A stretch of DNA of 64,000 bases, taken from Trichosporon coremiiforme. Its lineage: Eukaryota > Basidiomycota > Tremellomycetes > Trichosporonales > Trichosporonaceae. Shown piece by piece: positions 11,282 to 24,247 of the stretch. The stretch lies in NCBI GenBank assembly GCA_039545355.1, contig BCJJ01000009.1:909757-973756 (forward strand), read 5' to 3'. A program made the position numbers and the translations under genes. The notes beneath the pieces were generated by a model. It made no database searches. It saw nothing but the letters and a program-made list of their open reading frames with translations, and was not told the DNA's origin. The first letter of the stretch is position 1. Each line of letters begins with the position of its first letter.

Positions 11282-13049
11282 TCAGGGCTGGGCTCCAGCT
11301 ACGGGTGCTCCTGACCCAGTCCAGCTCACGTCCTGACTCCATGCGACTTCGCCCTCGGCGTGCTGAGGGACGTACACCTGTTGCTGCTGATAGTTGGCCG
11401 AGCCAGACGATCCGCTCGATCCCACGGCAGACCGGGGCAGCGAGTGGGGCGGCGGTGCCGGATAAACGGCAGACTCGTAGCGGACCGGCGGGTACGCTGT
11501 GCGGGGATCTGCCCCCGGGAAGGGCGCGGACGGGACGTATGGAGACTGTGACGGCGCCTGCGATGGTGTCAGTGGGACGATCGATACATCACAACAGAGT
11601 TCACTCATGACTTACCCGCACAAAGTCTCCCGGATGCGACATTGTCCGTCCATGACTGGATGCGACCCGAGGCGAGGAAACGACAGGGGTACTGTAAACG
11701 TACGCTCCCTCCTGTTTGACCTCGGGCCAGATCCCGGTCGTGACCTTGCCCTGTGGATCGCCAGCCGAAGATGGAGGTACCATTCCGCTGGATGTCGACT
11801 CGCCCCGCGCATACCGGAGTGCGTATAGTTGTCTCCGCAGGTCGTTGTTCTCCTCCCGCAGGTAGGCGACCTCATTCGCCAACTGCGCAACGTCCTTGTT
11901 TGCGTCGGGCGAGTAGACCATCCGGCTCGAGGACGCGTAAGCAGCGTTCGCTAGTTGCCGTCGAGCTTCCTCTAGTTGCGCCGTCAGGACCTGAACAGAC
12001 TCCTCGAGCTGTGTATGTCAGCAAACACCGTCTCACAGACTCGATTTCTCCTGCATGCAAGAACATAGGCAATGGGGCAGAACCAGGGAGCAAGTGGCCA
12101 GGAAAAGCACAAGCATCAATGGGGTGGCGGTGCGCGGGTTTGTCACCTGTGGCCCGAAATGCCATGCACCTTTTGAAGGCTTGGGGCCAGGTGGATTGAT
12201 CGCGCGATTCACACACACACTCATGTGCGGGTTGGCATTGAGAGCGGTGACCAACCGATCGAGCGACTAAGCGATTCGCTAGCGAGTGGGCAGGCTAATG
12301 CACCACCTAGACCAAGTCCCGGCCGCTGTGCAGTGTACGGGCACCGGCTGCTGCGCCGGCACTTAGCGGCAGGGTGTGTCGCTAGCTACGATAGTCGGTC
12401 GGTCGGGCGGTGGTCAATGGTCAAGGTGCGCGCGTGCACGATGTGCGTACGTGCGTGCGTGAGTGCGTGCGGGGCCAAGAGGCCTGAGTGTGCGCACAGG
12501 ATGCACAGAACATTGTCCGAAGGCGTCGCCGACCGGACCGATTGAATGCAGCCATTCAACGCCACCACGCCCTAGGCACCAGGTCGAAAGGTAATCTTGT
12601 ACCGGCTGGAGCCTGAACCCGCCCAGGAGCCTTCTCCCTGCTCCCCTCCTTTCCCTCCTTACCAGACCCTAGGCGACCAGGGCTCATTCATCATCACCAC
12701 GCTTGACACCAAGACCAGACCACCCGGCTGTCCTGGCCGGGCTCGCCGTCCTGGATATCGAAAGTCCTGCCCGTCCATGCCGCCGCGTGCTCCACCCCTC
12801 GTCCCAAATCAGAGGGACCAGTGAGGGAGAGAGGGGATGAACATCCTGCGAAACAAATGTGCCAAAACTCACTGCTTTGAAATGGGCCTTGCGTTTTTCG
12901 CGATGTCTTCGTTGCGCCTTTGCATTGCGGGACCGATTGTCACCGTCATCCGGTCCGCCTGGGCCCCCCCCGTGACCGGGTGGTGGAGGTGGTCCTCTTC
13001 CTGGTGGAGGAACCCCACCGCCCGAGGAAGGTCCTACCGCGCTTTGCAT
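11282..13049 (-). CDS. bZIP transcription factor
   Basis: The spliced model gives 281 aa: exons 13049-12873, 12008-11616 and 11557-11282. Residues 1-38 are Gly/Pro-rich. The basic region follows (NAKAQRRHREKRKAHFKA), where N, A, R and R occupy the DNA-contact positions of fungal bZIPs. Exon 2 then opens with the zipper (LEESVQVLTAQLEEARRQL) and later has a second coiled segment (REENNDLRRQLYALR). Intron 1 (864 nt, phase 0) separates the basic region from the zipper. Intron 2 is 58 nt. Both end in a CTGAC branch and AG. The ATG at 13049 is the first in its frame after an upstream stop. Another frame, 13449-13034, is open for about 138 codons and Ser/Pro-rich but has no ATG, so an upstream exon cannot be excluded. 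Predicted nuclear DNA-binding regulator; target unknown. Confidence 0.8.
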
Positions 13050-16000
13050 TGCAGTAGGGCTGAGGGGTAGAGGGAGGAGGGAAGAGGTCGAAAGAGCTCG
13101 TGAAGCCTGCAGTCCTCGAGTCGTAGCCGGTGGGGGAAGGATGCGGTTGAAGGGGGCAGGCGATGAGGTGATGAACGAAACGGATCCGACCCGGCGGCGA
13201 GAGGCTGGTTGGGTCGGTCCGGTGGCGTAAGCGACGTTAGTGGTGATAATGATTGGTGATGCAGTGATGGGGTTGACTCGAGGTCGGAGGAGAGGGAAAG
13301 GTGTGTGTTGCGAGCGGGAGGTGATGCGATGGGGCCGGCGGAATCGATGGACGAGGTCGGCGGCGCCGGAGTCGGTGGTGGTGAGCTAGTGTGGGAGAGG
13401 GAGAGGCGTGCTGTGGGTGGTTGTTGTTGTCGTGTCGTGCGATGCAGTTACAAGGAATGGATGTATGGTTTGAATTTGGGTTGGGTCAATGAATGATGAT
13501 GCGGATGACGATGGTGCCGGGTTGGGATGATGTATGTGGTGAGTGGGAGAGTCGTAGGCTGGTCCGCCCTTGGTTGCCCTTGGTGTGTCCTGCTCGCCAG
13601 CCGGGTGCGGTGAGGGCGAGGACAGGATATACAGGATTGGCTTTGGGTGTGGGCGCGGTTTCGAATGTTGTTGCCAGCTGAGAATTGTAGCAGCTGCACT
13701 TGCGTAAACAAGGTTCTGCGACCGTTTGGTCTGGTCTCGTTGACCCAGGCTTCCTGTGCTCTGGCGGCGCGGCGGAACGGCAACTACGGCGGCACAGGCG
13801 CTTTCAACGGCACACGGCACGGGGGCACGGGGGCACGGCGCAGGTGGAGTGCGTTGGAGTCGGTGGGTCGGCTGTCAGGAGGACCTTGCGGTTGCGCCTG
13901 CAGCGGGAACGTTGAGCCTAGACGCGTCGGGGCAGTTGTGGGAAGAGGACGAGGAGGGAGAGCGGGGGAGGAAGGACGGGAAACGCTGATTTGGATGGGC
14001 GGCTTATGTTATATGGAGATGGCGAGATGGAATGGGGGAATGAGAAATTGGCCCCTAAACCCAGCGCTCACTCTACCACTCCGTCAAGTACTCTGCTCCA
14101 GAGCCACTGCTTGGAATCCGATCTATCTAATCCAGTCCGGTTCGGGGAAGCGCGAGCACGGGGTACGCACACTCGTATGCAGACGGATACCGATGCGTGA
14201 TGCCGACGTAAAGACGAGAAACTCCAGACGATCGGTCGCCACGGCTAGATTCACGGTCGTGCAATACAGCCGGCAGACAGTGCGTGAGTACGGCGGCGGT
14301 GGTGTCGACAGGCGATGGGGTGATGGGGTGATGGGATGGAGCAAGTGTTGAAGCAAAGTATGATGATGTTAAGGTATATGTTGGTTGAGACAGACCGACC
14401 CACAAGTTTGATCGGCCCCGTGTGTATGGCTGATGCTACTCGCGCTCGTCCTCCTTGGCTCCTTGCTTGATCCTTGATCCTGCCTGCGATCCTGCGATCT
14501 GATACACTTTAGCGGTGAGGTAGCAGGCGGCTGGACGGGTCAACGGACGGCTGGTAGGCTGGTCTTGCTCTCCTTCGGCTGAGTGCCCGCAGGCGTAGGG
14601 TGTAGGGCGTAGGCGTAGACTTGGCTCAGGTAGAGGGCTGAGGCAGGTACTGCTGCTGCTGGTGTGCTCGTTCGCGCGTTTGGTCGCTCGATCTTGGCCG
14701 ATTCTATCGAGTATTCCTCTGCTCTGGCTCGCTTGTTGCCCCTGGTATGTCTGGCCTGTCTGGGATGGGACGCGGCGGCGGCGACAGCGGAGTAGTCGGC
14801 CCTGGCCTGAATGACCCCTCAGGAAGAGCCTCGTGGGCCTGACGGATGTATGATAATTGTCAGAGAAGTCTGCAGGATCCTGTCCTAGATTATAGTATCG
14901 ACGCTCTGGCTGCGGAGATGCGCCTGGCCCAGCAGCGTAGGGACAGAGAGGGCAAGGCAGCAAGTCAGAGAAGCAAGCTAGGGGTTAAGGACTAGGGAGG
15001 AAGACGAGAGGACCACAGAACATGACCGTGGAAGGCGAAATGCTGGACAGGGACGGCGACCAAGGGCTAGGACCGCAGGAGCGCAAGCGGTAGTGTAATC
15101 TGGAGAGAACAGAAAAGTGGAGGGGGGTGATCTAAACCCTTGGCTCGTGCAAGGGTACGTCTCCCCCTCGCCGCTCGCCGGCTGATGGTGGGGTCAGCGG
15201 CCAGTTCAGGTCAGCTCTACTCAGGTCGTCTCAGGTCGAGCCAGCAAGCGGCCACCAGCGCCCTACCTGCGATCCTGCGCTGCGTCTGCCCAACCTTGCC
15301 TGATCCTGCAGAGTGGAAACGACCTCAGGCAGATCAAGTCTAAGAATAAGATGTGGAGAGTGTGTGGCACGCAGGATGAGTATCAGATGTATGCCAGTAC
15401 CGATATGCATCGGTGTAGGCATGGGAACAGAGACGAGGTCTACTGGTGCTCCAAAGCGACACCCGCCCGTAGTTGGTAGGGAGAGTCGGCCAGGAAAGGA
15501 GGACGTCAGGACATGGGAGTTGAGGGGCAGTAGCTCGGGGATTTGGCGACTTGTCGATCAAAAGGGCGGGAGGCTTGAAGGGGTGTCGCGGACCTGCCCT
15601 GCGGTGGCGCGGGTCGAGAGAATGAGAAACGTTGCTGCTGGCGGGCGGCGGGCTGACGGTGCTATTTCCTTGACACTCACTGGACCGGCGGTCAAGCTTC
15701 GTCTGTGAGGGCAGAAGCATCTGTGGGAGACAATGTACGCAAGACGAGACGAGACTCAAGACGCAGGATACGCAGGATACAGGGAAAATGGTGTGGGAGA
15801 CGAGACACAGGGAATGCTGCAGAGGGAGAGTCACCTGCATACGACAGGTAGGTTAAGCAGTACGTATCATGAAGAGCAAGCAGCCAATAAGAGAAGCCGT
15901 TCGCATTCCAATCCAAGCTAAAACATCAAAACATGGGTGTCAAACTCGACATAGAGTTTTGGCAAACCTAATCGGATGCGCTGAGACGGTTACAGGTTGT

Positions 16001-19000
16001 GCTTGTCTCTCAAGGCACCGCGCAAGAGAATGAGAAACTCACAGCCCCGCGGAGTCAGGAGGGCTCAAACCCCAAGGCCGTAGGCTCGCAGCGTAGGGAG
16101 GGGCACGCAAGGAACGACGGCGACTTGCACACGCATGCGCTCCCAGCAGTTGACGGACCGACCAGAGGGTCACAAGGGGATTCTCCAACTAAAGGCGCGG
16201 AACCACTGCCGAGGGATGCGAAGGGACCGCGGAAAGAGCGTTTTGGGTCTCACCCAAAATGGCTAATGGCTTGCTGCAGCTAAACCGTCAGAGCGCTCAT
16301 CCCGCCCATGGCCGTCAACTCCGCACACCGCACCCACAATAACAGCACAAGCATGCATGCAGCCCTATCTTGTTTCCTGGGCATTGCCGTACCGTTTGAT
16401 GCAGGATATCGTGTCGGTGTTTTGATTTTTGACTGACAATCCGACCGCTGGACATACGAGAGGCGATGAGGTCACAGGCGGCAGAGTGTACGTTGTCTCA
16501 CCTTGATATCGGTCCGTTTCATGATATGTGTTTACGGTATCACAAGTTCGCTACTCTCTCCGATGATATGATGCCATGACGAGGACAGGCCGCCCTGCTC
16601 ATAACCCGACATAGGCGTACCCGCCGTGGCTCCGTGACAGTGTAGCTGAGCTGGAGCCAACATCCGCACTTCTGCTCCTCTACCGCTAGTGTCGTGAGAC
16701 TTTCGACGCTCCACCTATGACACTAGCAGCCCCACCAGCTGGGTCTCTCCACACGATACGCTACCTCCGAAGCTTTCAGCGGAACACAAAGCTCCGGCTG
16801 ATTTCCGCAACACCACACCGACCTGCGTACACAGGTCCGGGTAAGCCCTCTGAGACGGCCCGCATGCACGCTGCACCGATAGACAGTCTGGCCAGGCTGC
16901 GGCGTACCGTCGCTTTGATAATTAGGGCGTGCGAAGGTCCAGACTGGACTGGCCGCAGTACAGATAGGACTGGAACTCGAGAGCGAGGGAAACAGCGACG
17001 GGCCGCCCAGCCGCCTGCCCCGAGCAACCCGAAGAGCCCAAGAACGCATTAATCCTACACCTGCCGACTCAGGCGAACAATGGGTGGGCAGATTCCCAGC
17101 GTTCACCCCATCGCTGCCCAGCTCCCCAACGTCTAGGCAATATGGAAACTGTGCCCCAAGGATGAGGACCTGAGTGCATTATGACGGCAACACCTGGCAG
17201 CGATAACGTCAGAGGCCTACAGGACCGGGGCTGGAAGACGAGCTCTCTCGAGGTTCCTGTCGTCCTAAAACCACACACGTCAGGGTTCCTGCGAACTCTC
17301 TTCCCCGTTCTCCTGCGTCCTGCAAGAATCATCTTCCGCCCAAGGCCCCAGGCCCGATTTGCTTGCGCCGTGTGGGTTTACGACCTCGTACCTCTTGCGT
17401 TCTGGCTGGTCGTGCTTGACGTCTCAAGTTTATCGCTTGCCAGAATTCCAGGGATCTCTTAGTCCAAAAACCTGAATATTTCAACATGAAACACGAACCC
17501 TGGCCGCACATGGCTCTATTTCTTGGGTTCAGCCAAAACAGTCTGTATGAAAACAGTGGCATGGGCTCTGTGCCAGAGCTTGTTGTTCTGTACGCCGTCA
17601 GCGCCAGAACTCAGCCAGCGATTTAGCGGTAGCTCGACCCCCTGGTGCGGGTGTCTGGTCGTCGGTCCGGTGGACCGGGCGAATCCCTTATGCGCTGAGC
17701 TCTTTGTACGCTGGTCACCTGTTTCCTGAAGGATGCAGAGGAATTCGCGGCTGTCCGCTCGGTCTTGTGCTGTCCAGCGAGCAGAAGGCGCTTGCGTCGG
17801 CACGGACTGTCTGTCGTGCGCCTGCTGCCGGCAGTGGCCCGAGAAGAAGGTGTGGCTTGCGGCTGAGAGCCTTTGGTTGTCGCTATGACCTCTGGCGGCG
17901 CCGAAGATGGTCACAAGCCACCACTCACCCTGCATTTGCGGGTACCCTGTGTGATCGATCACATCCTAATCTGTCACCATCTGCTGCAAAACCTGGTCCT
18001 AGCGCGTGAGCCCGAACATGACATCGCACGCAGCACGCATCATATCGCCAACGACTTGACTCATCTCTTCCTGAGTCCTACAGTACGTCGGGCCATGTGG
18101 TCGTCGGTGAAATTTAAGGATATACGTATCGATTCGAGCGGCTGTACGCTTACCCAGGCCAAAGCTGGGCCATTTGTTCCACATGCGCTGCATTTACCTG
18201 TGCGACACATAGCCGCCGCTGTGTAGGCGTGAGACTGCTATCCACTATCGAGGAATCGTACCCGGACTTAAAATAGCAGGCTTACGCTATGGGGACGCGT
18301 CAACGCGTGCAACGCGGAATAACAGCGTCTCATGACGCCCCTATCTGCGGCGACCTCTGAGATCTGGGAGGTGTCAGTCGTAAGTGGCTGAGGAACTGAG
18401 GGTCAGCGGGACGATAGGGAGCAGGGAAGCCATGTTAGAGATCAGATGAACAACACGGTAGCCGCATATTCCCCCCCCCCCCCCCCTCCCCTTCGCCGCA
18501 GCGTAGTCCGCCTTGCCACCTGCAGGCCCGTGCTCGACGCTCGAGGGGTCGCGATCCGTTGCTGCTGCCGTTTCGTGTTCGTACCGTTACCACCAGCCGC
18601 AGCAGCCCGTACCTACCGTGCGGCGCTTGCCGGGGGTTACCCCGTTGTTCCGTCATGTTGCAAGTTGAGATGATCAACCGCGACCCATGACCCACGATGC
18701 AAACATCGACCCACGCAACGCCAAGTGCGGGCTGCGGGCAGCTCACACACGAACATGCCCCGTCGGGCCCGTCGGGCTCGACACGTCGGGGTGGTCGGGG
18801 CGCGGGCTGTGAGGCGCTCGTGTTTCGGACGGCGGATATCCAGTGTCAGATTCGCTGCACAGACCCTACCAAGTCTTTCCGCGGTGGCGTTCGTCCCATT
18901 AGAAGAGCGCGCAAAGGCAGGTTGCTGGATCCATTGATTCACCAGTGATCCACTGGTCACATCACTCTTGATCCTTCGACAGAATTCGGGCATGAAATGG

Positions 19001-22000
19001 GTAACTTTGGGACGGGGCACGCTACTGACCCGCACCTGAATCAGGTGAATCGGATGGTGCCCACTCAGGTCGCGGTTGCAGGCTCGCAGGTGCATGCGCG
19101 CACATCCGATGTAGCAGGCAACGCTCAGGCTACATCGAACGCCACTTCCGCCAGGCGTTGCTGCACAACTGTTACAACTGACAGCGATCTGCTTCCCTGG
19201 TCCCCAAGATACGGCTGGCAGCAGACGAAGCTCCCTAGCTTTGGCGAAGCTTGCACCCTAATGCCGTTACCGGCACTGAGGGTGCGCCAGTGCCATTATG
19301 CGTCACCACTCAAAGTGGTGGAGGTCGTGGTGGGGTACAGACCGGGGACTGACACCCAAGTATTCGCCGTGATCGGCGAGCTGGAGAGCTCATGCAGGTA
19401 CGCTCCTTGCGTGCGAGCGCGCGAGCTAGCTCGGATCGGCATCGACATCATACAGGAACAAGGGCAAGGAAACGGCAATTTATTCCAATTTCGTTCTCGT
19501 TAGCGCATCCTCTCCACACCTTAAGATGTTTCCCTTAGCTGTTCACAGTGCTCTTTCTCCAGCATGTACCCTGTGCGATACAGCCAGGTACAGCACATCA
19601 CAGGCTATCTTCCTGGAACGCCAGCACTCTGTGTACGCTAAGTCTGCTGAAGCAGGCATTGTGCATGAGCGCGCTCGGATAAATTCCCTGTCGTCGCGCA
19701 GTCGCTCAGTTCAGTCACAAGAAGAACTGCTTAGCGAGGTTAACGATGGACTCGATCCAATTCGATCCTGCTATAAATCACCATGGCTTTCATAGCTCGG
19801 TCATGACTCAGACACATATTACGGACGTTGAGGGTTGCTCGGTGCTCTGGCCGCTCTGGGGTCACTGCAGCCACTAACAACGCTAGGAGCGTCCGAAACT
19901 GCGAGCGAAGAGCCTCGGTAGAGGCGATAGACATATCCAGTCCGACCCAGCACGACCGGCGGACGGGGTTTGGTGGACTTTGACACCTGACCCAATATCA
20001 GCAGCCTGACATGATCGCATTCAGCTACTTGATGACAGCCTCGGATCATGCGAAGCGATCTATGGGAACTCCGACATCGCGGACGTCGACACAGGCCGCT
20101 CCGAAGCGAACGACGCGAAACGAGACCAGCGAGTTGTGCTGGACTTGGGAAAGAATTAGCATGATAGCAGAAAGAGTCTACGCGTCAGGCGTCAGGTACG
20201 GCCAAAGATTATATTACATGTTTCGGGGCCTCGGGACATAGTGCGATTGCGATGTCTCACCACAACCCTTCCACCCTTTGGTAGCCCCTGCTAGAGGCCG
20301 CACGGCGTCCATGGCGCTCACGTCGCCGCCTCCCAGAGGCATTGCCGGAAGATCTTCTCTAAGACGGTCTCGTAAGGGGGATCCTCAGACAGATTGCCTT
20401 GACGAAAAGCATGAGATCATCGCCCGTTATCCTAATCAGCGAGGGATAATCGGCAGTTGCCATCTCTTTATCTCCACCTCTTACATCACAGCCGGGCTTC
20501 ACAAACATACGAGCCATTCTGCGCTGCACGTCCACATGCCGAGCCATGGGGCTGGGGTAGGTGCAACAATGTCTCAGCCTCCTGCGCCTCCTTTCAGGTC
20601 CCACCAGGATCAAAGCAAGTCTTGGTGACACGGTGACGTCTTGGGTTCCTTGGGGTATGCCGAGCGAGCGCGACCTGATAGCCCATCGTTCAATGCGGGC
20701 CATCGTTGTGGCGGTGCTTAAGCGATACGCGAGAGTCAGGTGAGACCGCGCGTGAGAGCCGTGAGGGGAGTGCCCTACTGCGAGTCCCGAGCCGTTGGAC
20801 AGGAACGAGCGCAGTAGCCATTCGATCGTTGGAAGCTCGGATCACATGGACCAGCGTTTTGAGACCTTGACGAGATTCACGATATCTCTCGACATCGTTC
20901 CTTGAAAGCTGCTTGCTAGGCTCTTTGCGTCCCCTCTAGTTCCCTCGGCGCTCGGGCCGTCGGAGCAACTGCCGTGCGGCGTCCGCAGTACAATTCCACA
21001 CCTCTCAGTACCGTCAAGTGTTCCGCTGCTCTCGCTTTCCTCGCTTAGGCCTAGGAGGAACCTGACGTGCTTGATGGAGCAGTTGTTGCAGAGTGTCCGT
21101 GTCTGTGTTGGTTGTGCAGTTGAGCAGTTGGAGCCGAGCTGTGATCGAAATCACCAGGGTGTATCGGTACATGAGACGTACGACTCCCTTCCACCTCGGA
21201 CCTAAGTTTATGAATGCTCGGCACTCGGAGCTGATGAGGCATGAAGTCGAATTCGGGGAATGGGCACTGGATCCAGATGCACTAGAGACGAGACTCGATT
21301 CGGCCCGACATTCTCCAGCACTCAACAGCCCATCACCCAACAATGCAGCGCAGCCCAGACGCCAGTGGCGACGGTTCTCCACTGGATGTACCTTGATTTT
21401 CGATTTCTTCTCAGTTGCCTTCTGCAGTGCGGATATACTGCCAGCCGCCTTTCGTCCCGAGCGACCGTGCTCCCGGATCGGTCACTCAAAACCAACCCGC
21501 CGGGCTTGACTCCGCACCTACTGTCCGCACCTCCAAGCGCAAAGAGGCAAAGGTTGCACGCGGTCCGAGCGTACGAGGACTTGAAAAGCTCCAAGACACT
21601 CTGAGCACCCGTGGTCAGTCTCGGGAACATCCGTCCGTCTACAGCCGTCGACCGCACCGCCCCCGCGCTGTGGTGTGCGAGCCATTGTGTACCGTGGAGT
21701 AACTCTAATCCGTGACAGCCGTGCACGCTTTGCGAAGCATCGCTGATGAACCTTTTAAGTTGTATTTAGCGTGGCATGTGGCGTATACCAGGTATGTGTT
21801 GGAGCATTGGTAGGACTTGGTATTGGCCACCCGGGACCGGGACGCGTCTGTTCGTGTTCTGGCGGCGCACTCGCTTTCAGAGTCACGAGCCATCAAGCTT
21901 ATCATCTGGACTCTGAGCGCGGCTGGAACAGCTGTTGATTAGTCATAGTCGCCTCTTAATGGCCGTGAAGACTTTCCGGCGGAGCGGACGCCGGCGACCA

Positions 22001-22490
22001 GTTCGAGGGTCAGCATGCGAACACCTGGTCGCATCTTCAGTGCATGTCCAGCCTGTGTCCGGCTAGGTTCGACACGTATCGCCTCCACGTCCATTATCTC
22101 TGAGCGCTTCGCCCCAATGAAACTGGCCGCGCTGGGCTCGCGGTCAGGCCAGCGTCTAAGATGGAGCCTCGCTGCAGATCTTGCGATGTACGCAGTTTGT
22201 CCGTATGTCAATTCAGCCATGCACGCGTGATCCGAGGAGATCTTCGGAGCATGGGGGCAAACATGCGTTGCGTCTAACGGGAGCTGGGATCACCTCATTC
22301 ACAGGGCGCACAGGCCTGAGTAGGGACGGTCCGAGGATTGGCGGCAGCGATCAGCGTGGCACCGATGGACGATGTGGTCAGCAGGGTTTCCTCTGTGGCC
22401 AACTTGGTTCAGCGCAGTTGTGAACGGTGCAAGCTCAGGCGCAGCCTGCCTTCGCCCTTCATGGTTAGACACGGGGACGCATAAGATGTA
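13050..22490. other. gene desert, left part
   Basis: About 9.4 kb without a recognisable gene on either strand. The part next to the bZIP start (to about 14.35 kb) is G-rich on the + strand, so C-rich in the sense of the bZIP transcript, and is probably its promoter and leader. A minus-strand frame at 14806-14540 (89 codons, stop TGA) follows an acceptor-like AG and has an Ala/Arg/Pro-rich composition. It may be an exon but has no domain. The rest shows only short ORFs and a C16 run at 18471-18486. Confidence 0.5.
18471..18486. repeat. C16 homopolymer
   Basis: Sixteen consecutive C on the + strand, then T and four more C. Confidence 0.95.
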
Positions 22491-22517
22491 AACTAGGGTC
22501 ACAGGTTAAGTCGAACG
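22491..22517 (+). repeat. left terminal inverted repeat of the Tc1/mariner element
   Basis: 27 bp beginning AACTAGGGTCACAGG, identical to the reverse complement of 24221-24247. TA precedes it. Confidence 0.95.
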
Positions 22518-22932
22518 GATGCGCACGGTCCCGTCATCGTCAACCTCGCCGTGGCTCATGTTCTGATCCATAACTCATGCAACGGTACTCTTTATGCCTA
22601 GAAACTCCGCGTAGAGCCGAAAGGAATGCTTGGCAGCTCGGACAAATGGAGCTGCAGAGCGCACCGTGCATACTGGCCACCACACCACCACAATAAAGCT
22701 GCATGTCACCACCCTCCTTATCGCCCTAGATCTCAGCCACCGAGGCCTGTGCTTGCCCCAAATCTTTCATGTATCAAGCTCCGAAGCTGGGCTTTTGGAA
22801 AATCCAAGAATTGAGTCGAAACCATGCATATCGGCAGCGGAGTCCGTCCGACTGTCCATCTTTGTGGCATATAAGCCTCCTTGAGTGCCACTTCTCTTCC
22901 ACAACAGCTCTACCTCATCAGAACTTGCAGCT

Positions 22933-24073
22933 ATGCCTCGCCCTTGCCTCACACCTCGCCGCCGCGCCAAGATTGCGTCCTTGGCTCGCTACCGCAGCTA
23001 TTCCTCTGTCGCCTGGGAGTACAACGTCGCCAAGAGCACTGTGGGTTACTGTGTGATGTTAGCTCGCCTCCAGGCTCTCATTCCACCTGCTCTGGCTGTT
23101 CTGAACCCTGTCCAGGGGATCCGCATCCCCCGCAGCCACACCAAGCTCACTCCCGACAACCTCAGAGCGATCTACGAGGTCTTTGAGGCTCAGCCCTTCG
23201 CCAGCAATCGTGAGGTGTTGGACACTCTTGCAGACAGAGACATTGTCCTCTCTCTCATGACTCTGCGCCGTGCACGTCGCCAGCTTGGTTATGGCCGCTT
23301 TGTGGCTCTTGTGCGGCCGTATCTAAGCCCCCTTCACAAGGAGAAGCGTCTCGCTTATGCTCTTGAGCAGCAGCGACTCTTCCAAGAGTGGAGGAAGGTG
23401 ATCTTCTGTGACGAGGTCCCTCTCTACATTGACCAGCTCCACAGAGCATATGTGACGCGCCCCATCGGTTCTGACCGTGCCAATGAGCGGTGAGTGTCTT
23501 TCCTGACGTTCTACATGCTGTGGAAGAGTGCTGACACTCAGGTACATCCAGTACACCTCCAGATCGAGCTGTGGGTCGATTATGTGCTGGGGGGCTATCT
23601 GGTATGGCGGCAAGTCGAAGCTGGTGTGGTTTGACACCTCCCAGTCGACCTCCAAGCGCAAGGGAGTCAATGCGGCCATCTATCGCACCCAGGTGACTGA
23701 GAAGGAGTTGTTTGATTGCTGGAAGCGTGTCAAGACTCAGTGGCGTGGTTATGGCTTGCCCTGGGTTGTAGAGGACAACGCTGTCGTCCACACAGCCAAG
23801 GCCACCCGTGGCAAGGCAGAGCAACTTGGCATGCGCTTCCTGCCTCACCCTCCCTGCTCTCCTTGCCTCAACCCCATTGAGAACCTTTGGAGCAACCTCA
23901 AGCGCCGCCTGGCCCGTCTCAACCCTCGTCCCACCACCCAGGAGGGGCTATTCGCTGCCGCTACGGAGCTCTGGAACACCTATGATCAGAATGAGATCGA
24001 CCGACTTATCATGTCCATGCCTAACAGGATCAAGGACACCATCTCTGCTAATGGAGGACACATTAAGTATTGA
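22933..24073 (+). CDS. Tc1/mariner transposase (DD34E), one intron
   Basis: The spliced product is 362 aa: exons 22933-23489 and 23542-24073, with a 52-nt intron (GTGAGT donor, CTGACACTCAG acceptor, phase 2). Residues about 6-40 form a helix-turn-helix with the pattern expected for terminal-repeat binding. The DDE_3 catalytic domain follows: D160 in IFCDE, D264 in VVEDN and E299 in LNPIENLW. There are exactly 34 residues between the second D and the E, as in Tc1. The ATG at 22933 is the first in frame; an earlier in-frame GTG at 22885 is not a credible start. The enzyme would cut and paste the element at TA sites. No stop or frameshift is visible, but splicing is required for a full-length product. 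Confidence 0.93.
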
Positions 24074-24220
24074 TCCCAGGTGCACCATGCTTCGTATATA
24101 GGTTACCAAGACTCCCATGCACGTGGAACAACTGTTTATAGAGCAAGAAACATGCATATGCATGAGTTATTCGTGGTTGCAGCGAGGTCGACAGTTCACG
24201 GCCTCGTTTGTGGCACCACT

Positions 24221-24247
24221 CGTTCGACTTAACCTGTGACCCTAGTT
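24221..24247 (-). repeat. right terminal inverted repeat of the Tc1/mariner element
   Basis: Exact inverted copy of 22491-22517, followed by TA at 24248-24249. Confidence 0.95.

Larger units (their letters stand above)
22491..24247 (+). mobile_element. Tc1/mariner-family DNA transposon, apparently complete
   Basis: A 1757-bp element with perfect 27-bp terminal inverted repeats at 22491-22517 and 24221-24247. It is flanked on both sides by TA (22489-22490 and 24248-24249), the usual target duplication of this superfamily. It carries one intron-containing transposase gene with an intact DD34E triad. Perfect terminal repeats and an undamaged reading frame suggest recent movement. It sits in a gene-poor stretch, with no gene interrupted as far as I can see. 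Confidence 0.93.

Noticed and set aside
14540..14806. 89-codon minus frame after an acceptor-like AG, possible transcription factor exon
   Set aside because: Composition is suggestive but no upstream exon or DNA-binding motif could be found, so it is only mentioned under the desert entry.
22885..22932. Upstream extension of the transposase frame
   Set aside because: The frame opens at a GTG; the first in-frame ATG is 22933 and begins a normal transposase N-terminus.
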